64,000 nucleotides of DNA, taken from the NCBI GenBank assembly GCA_015178975.1, contig WHVD01000071.1, positions 372,001 through 436,000 on the forward strand, in the 5' to 3' direction. The DNA comes from Hysterangium stoloniferum (taxonomy: Eukaryota; Basidiomycota; Agaricomycetes; Hysterangiales; Hysterangiaceae). Position numbers and translations under genes: made by a program. Positions 59,747 through 64,000 of this stretch are shown one piece after another; positions within the stretch are counted from its first letter, which is position 1, and every line of letters begins with the position of its first letter. The notes beneath the pieces were generated by a model. It was not told where the DNA came from, did no database searches, and saw nothing but the letters and a program-made list of their open reading frames with translations.

Positions 59747-61731
59747 GGTGGTGACAGGTTGGAAAACGAGTCCCGCATGTCCAACGACCCACTGCAACGT
59801 TCGTCAAAGACACTTGGCGGACCTCTAGCTGCTCGGATGGAACCATTGCCTCGGGCTGCGCCTCCACCGCAACGTAACCGACGGCGGAAAGAGAAGAAAG
59901 CCGATTAAGCAGGGGCAGAAGCAAAAGCAGGGGTAAGAGGGGCAACGGCGGACGAATAGTAGGGGCAGCGGCGGACGAGGAGTAGTGGCAGCGGGCAGAC
60001 ATAATTCTTTCTTTTCCAGTTCTCCTCCTTTTTCTTCTTTCTTTGGATGTTTATATTTCTTTCTTTTCATCCATTTCTCTGGTTAATGGGCTAGTGGGGT
60101 CACTCGGTTGGTTCTGGCTCGTATCTTTGAGAACGGGGTGCGTTGTTTTATCACCTTTCTCGATATGTTGACCCATTCATTATCGTTCAGCTGTGTCTGT
60201 TTGTGAGTACTGTGTTTTTGGAGTTTCCTAGGCCGAATACCTGCTGTGAAAGCACCTGAGACGTCACTGAGGAGGTTCTGCGGGGTGGATAATTAAACGT
60301 ACGTCCATCTCTCAAACCGTCGTAGTCCTTTCTAACGTTATCTTCCCTCTTTCTTGGTCTTTCAGCGGCTTGGTACCGGGGCATCCACTCAAGGCCTGGT
60401 TGGCAATTCCTGACTGCTAAAGTACGCCGCATTCTCATTTGTTTTGGTCTCGTGTAACGCAAATGTTTCAGTACCGTAACCGAGGCACGGCTGCGTCAGC
60501 ACCCACTTCTGCCAATTCGACATAGTACTGAGCCGACTCAAGATTGGCAGGTGGACCTCAGACAATGTTCAAAATTATCACCCAGTGAGTTGTTTATTAT
60601 CCTATATATTGCGTAAGTTAGACACTAACACCTCTATACACCTATATATTTCTTTGCAGGAAGTCAATATCGGGTTGCTAACTCCGATTTCGTAGGGTTT
60701 TCTTGGCTTAGACCCCACCCTCCCGCGACAACTCTGTTAGCGGCCTACCTCGGACTGTATCAGCTGGGATGCGTGATATCCGGTGAATGGCGGCCCTGAA
60801 ACGATGTAACTGTAAGTTCCTCTCGCTCCCGTACAGTGATTTTTTCGTCCTGAGCTCATCCGATCTGCAGCGGTCCCAACTAACGGTTTGGTTGTCCATC
60901 GCCAGCACTCCCCCTCTGTGGCCGTCTCAGAGTGTAACATGGCTATCAGCCCTCCCGAAACTCTGGTAAGCTTCCGTTCATGATAAACATTTTGAGACTG
61001 CATTCTGACATCGTGTTTAGATGACACATAAGTACTAACAAACAGACCTTTAGATCCAGCCATGTTCTTGAAGTTAACGAGTTGAACCAAGCCGCGTTTC
61101 ACCCTTGTCCAAACCAAATATTTTCATTCTTTTTGTTGACTTTCTCTGATTGCATCATTTTTTGTTCGGTTTCTTTTGGGTTTGGTTCCGATTACTTGCC
61201 ACTTGCTCTGCCGCCGACTGCTCTCAGACTATCAAGCTTATCGTGCTCGAAACATAAAATGTACTATATGTAATTTGTGAATAATTCAATGCAACTTGAC
61301 ACGGTCTGATAATGAGACACCTGATTAAATACAAAATTGTGACGCACAATTGTTCGTACGTAAGTTAAGCGGCAAGTAGTCACAAACGCCTTCAAGCTTT
61401 TTTCTCACTGAAATCCACATACATACTCGTTCTGATGTAGAACGTAGTGATTATTTTTACGAAGATACGTTTGATGTCGCAAGGGTGCATGAAGAAACCA
61501 CATTGCTTGCCATTACCCTCACTAGACTATCATTGAGTCGGGTTTCTTCTTATTACAAATTTTGATACAATTAAACGGGAAGCACGGAATCTCGCCGGAT
61601 AAATGCACGCTATAAGTGGCAGTGTTAATGACCCTCAATAACGAGTATAAATATCACCCACGATGTCCCTCGCGAAAGTCACCGAGGGCGAGGATGAGTT
61701 TTATGTCGTAGCTGCAGGCAAACCTTGCAAG
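57323..61731. repeat. Inverted repeat, arm B (~4.4 kb)
   Basis: Reverse-complement partner of 41634-45885. Differs by an insertion of about 135 bp (about 61444-61578), an exon-module rearrangement and scattered substitutions. The inner edge is at GCGCC, 57323-57327. Confidence 0.9.
60366..60799 (+). CDS. Gene V fragment, unidentified (arm B)
   Basis: Three exon-like pieces with acceptor/donor signals: 60366-60421 (AAWYRGIHSRPGWQFLTAK), 60472-60584 (VTEARLRQHPLLPIRHSTEP, DWQVDLRQCSKLSP) and 60660-60799 (SQYRVANSDFVGFSWLRPHP to SGEWRP, TGA). The second junction fits in phase; the first does not without a one-base change. Copies are in arm A and in the third copy (52370-52620, minus). No start codon assigned and no known family. 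Confidence 0.33.
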
Positions 61732-61735
61732 ACAG
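61663..61735 (+). pseudogene. Proline iminopeptidase start fragment (arm B)
   Basis: MSLAKVTEGEDEFYVVAAGK matches the start of the minus-strand gene at 41698, then homology stops at PCKT, marking the outer edge of the inverted repeat. The sequence continues into a W-type unit. Confidence 0.75.
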
Positions 61736-62900
61736 TGAGAAGCTTCAAGAAGGATGGGGTACAACTGTCTGTAAACCATATAGATATTTGGGTTGACGCG
61801 TGGGTGACCCACCCACTGTTGTTAAGATATCCACCAACCAGATTTCCGACGTCGGCCTGTATCGCAGTCATGTCGAGGACTGGGGAATTATCTCACGGAG
61901 TCATGGGACATCTTCAAGTGTTGGAAAAGGCCCCGGATGTTCCTGTGGACTCTGTTTGGAAAGGATGAATGAAAATCTTCCATAGTGCAAAGAAAGCTTC
62001 GCTGATGGCCAAGCTGACAATATACAGGTAAATCATAAGTCGGTTATCTCAAGATGCTGCCTTGAGCAAGTTTCTACGCAGCCGTCTATCGCTACCAAGA
62101 CTTGAAAGAATACTCCAAGAGACTGTCGATTTAATGAAGTAAGGATAACTCAGCGTCAATTTTGAATACACTCGAAATTCCGACATCTTTGTAGACCCAC
62201 ATATCCACTTCAAATTGAACGAAGAGCCTCAATGGTGTTAAATGATTGGTTCCCGGTGCCTTTACTTTGTATACGGTGGCAAAGGTCACACTACTTGCGT
62301 TATGCTATCTTTGGCTTCGGCCTTCATATGGTGTTCCGGTGTCTATTGATTAGATAGAAATACGTCAACTGCGATTAAGCCATCACTTTACAACATTTTA
62401 GTCAAGTCACCGCTACACACTAATACTAATTTTGATGAGGTTGCATCAACATTTATAATACACATCGCACGTTATCTATCAGAATTTCGTCACTTCTTTG
62501 CTATGTTCGGCCTTGTATATATCGTGGAAGCGATCTGCCACGTGCGTCAGCTTTTTGTAGAGGAGCTCACGGCGATTGGAGGGTGCATTACAACCGTGCG
62601 TCGCGACATCACAACATTTCATTTAGCCCATAAAAATCATAACTGACTAAATCACCCACAACCGCCAGATGACAGCACGCTTCTCACCTATCACATCAAC
62701 CAGCTGAATGTGGTTTCTTCGCTCATTGGGCCCATCGTAAGGTACGTTCATAATATTTACCTGCTAGCACCCTCTTACATCCGCCTATGACACTTTCCTA
62801 CCAGCCCGATCCTGACGCAGACGCTTCCAAATTGGGATCTCCTAGCGTCTGGGGAAGGAATAATCGAGTCGACTCTAGCTGATGAATTGGGCGGAATGCC
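61736..62900 (+). pseudogene. Inverted W copy
   Basis: Plus-strand counterpart of minus 34440-35830: 61790-62060 matches the SRYLETSS fragment, 62240-62640 the RQLSVEEL...QPCVAT exon. 62690-62760 reads HINQLNVVSSLIGPIVR and 62790-62880 DPDADASKLGSPSVWGRNNR, VDSS. Stops and shifts in the first half; truncated at 62880. Confidence 0.5.
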
Positions 62901-62949
62901 TGAACAGGACAAAGAGTAAGGTAAGGCCGGGACTTCTCAGAGTCGATTT

Positions 62950-63450
62950 TATCGAGGTACGTAAGGGTCGGACGTGCATTATCTTCCATTGCTGCGTGTC
63001 CATTCAAAATTTGTATTAAGAAATTGAACACATAATGCCATGTCAGGTAATCCTTGCTTCCACTAGCCGTGTTATTATCTGTCTTGTTGAGGGGAATGTT
63101 TCGCCCCAGGCTCACAATAGTGATACGTGGATATGGCTCTTCAATGCGACGACAATGGAGATCCATGATTGTGACCCACCCGCAGCGTGATCGCAGGCGG
63201 AGTTCGTCTGGTACGTAGAGAATCACCATTCTGGTAATACTTACATGTCCCTGTTTTCTGCTTTCTTACCGGCCCCTTTGATACTGGCCACTCCACTGTT
63301 CCTTTTGGGCTTCACAAAGGTGGCCATGACAGTCCTCTTCTTTCCCACCCGATGGTCATCCATCGCAGCTCTGATTGTCATGCCTCAATCCATAGTTCTC
63401 GTTTTAAATTATTGTCATTCAGGGAATTAATGATGTACTGCGAGTTGATT
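62950..63450 (-). pseudogene. Repeated gene-like unit X, copy 3 (partial)
   Basis: Minus strand 62798-63229 reads DELRLRSRCGWVTIMDLHCR, SLGRNIPLNKTDNNTASGSK and DYLTWHYVFNFLIQILNGHA. Its neighbours correspond to 17380-17830 and 28740-29100. The stretch 62961-63046 is also found at 45887-45975. Family unknown. Confidence 0.42.
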
Positions 63451-63499
63451 CGAATTTCCCAGTGGATAATCGGCCACTGGCAACACCCAGTGGGCATCG

Positions 63500-64000
63500 C
63501 AGCGACAGTAAAAAAAGAATTATATGCGCTCTTACATTGGCTGAAACTATATAGCTGTGTAAATTTGCTAAATACAGCTCCAAAGTGAGTGATGAAAGGG
63601 CGACGGTATTGAACTGCCCCTGCTTTGGGTGAAATGTGTCGGCATTATCCAAGAGAAATGAATAAGAATTGTGTCCAATTGATGGTGCAAGACCTTTGTC
63701 ATGGCAACCATTTTCTCCAACAAGTATATGGAGTTCTAATTACACGCTATCGATACACCAGTGGAAGGTGTGACGACAACGCAGGGGAAGGAACGCGCGG
63801 TGAAATCAAGGCACATGAGCCAAGAACGGATGGAATGTTCGTTGATCGAGCTGCGCATAGCTTCATTGAACGAGAGAGACAAGAATGGCGATGGAGTAGA
63901 GCTTGTGCACTTTGGTACACGCGGATTCGGGGTCTGAAGGTCTATCGGCTTCAGAGTCAACTCCATTATTCCATCACCAGACGTCAGGAGAGCCCGACCT
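63500..64000. pseudogene. Partial W copy at the right edge
   Basis: Follows 31800-32200 in order and orientation (GCGCTCTTACATTGGCT, GTGTCGGCATTAT, GTGGAAGGTGT.ACGAC words; ACGCGGATTCGGGGTC at the end). Runs off the window. Confidence 0.5.

Noticed and set aside
41634..61731. Inverted repeat as terminal repeats of a giant DNA transposon or Starship-like element
   Set aside because: The arms end inside coding sequences, show no target duplication, and no transposase or captain recombinase is placed at an edge.

Overview
The window looks like a repeat-rich, gene-poor, possibly subtelomeric stretch of a basidiomycete (mushroom-type) fungal genome. The support is short (about 40-70 nt) GT-AG introns, Tf1/sushi-type chromodomain Ty3/gypsy elements, a MULE transposase with fungal exon layout, a fungal tyrosine-recombinase family, Zn2Cys6-type proteins and a proline iminopeptidase relic. 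No tRNA, rRNA, CRISPR or bacterial-type features were seen. Most protein families were recognised by eye from motifs; nothing was searched.

Layout. 1-3620: decayed MULE transposase (minus) interrupted by an 18-bp minisatellite. 5794-13882: complete but inactivated chromovirus 'element 1' with 5-bp target duplications, inserted in one arm of a ~125-bp inverted repeat. 14700-19520: fragments of two recurring gene-like units (called W and X here) and two pieces of a tyrosine recombinase gene on opposite strands. 20276-27700: second chromovirus 'element 2' (minus), with a solo LTR nested in one of its LTRs, inserted into a 60-bp minisatellite. 28720-35830: another X copy and a tandem duplication of W. 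36040-37572: a truncated and a solo LTR. 40820-41698: proline iminopeptidase pseudogene. 41634-45885 and 57323-61731: a ~4.2-kb near-identical inverted repeat around an 11.4-kb centre. That centre contains gypsy relics, solo LTRs, a Tc1 remnant, a copia gag relic and a third diverged partial copy of the arm (52370-53970). 61732-64000: further W and X fragments.

Most striking observation. Both chromoviruses carry, between the end of pol and the 3' LTR and on the opposite strand to pol, a spliced three-exon gene. Its product has two C-x2-C-x6-C half sites (a Zn2Cys6-like cluster) at the start of exon 3, followed by a coiled coil. In element 2 this gene is fully open with consistent splice phases although the adjacent gag-pol carries many stops and frameshifts. 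A third relic at 48.1 kb keeps the start codon, first residues and TATA region of the element-1 version. Both elements also show an 11-nt self-priming primer-binding site matching the predicted 5' end of their own transcript.

The best candidate for an intact cellular-type gene is the multi-exon, membrane-anchored, acidic, modular gene at 56442-59746. Its truncated inverted copy (43482-45885) has a different arrangement of the repeated exon modules.
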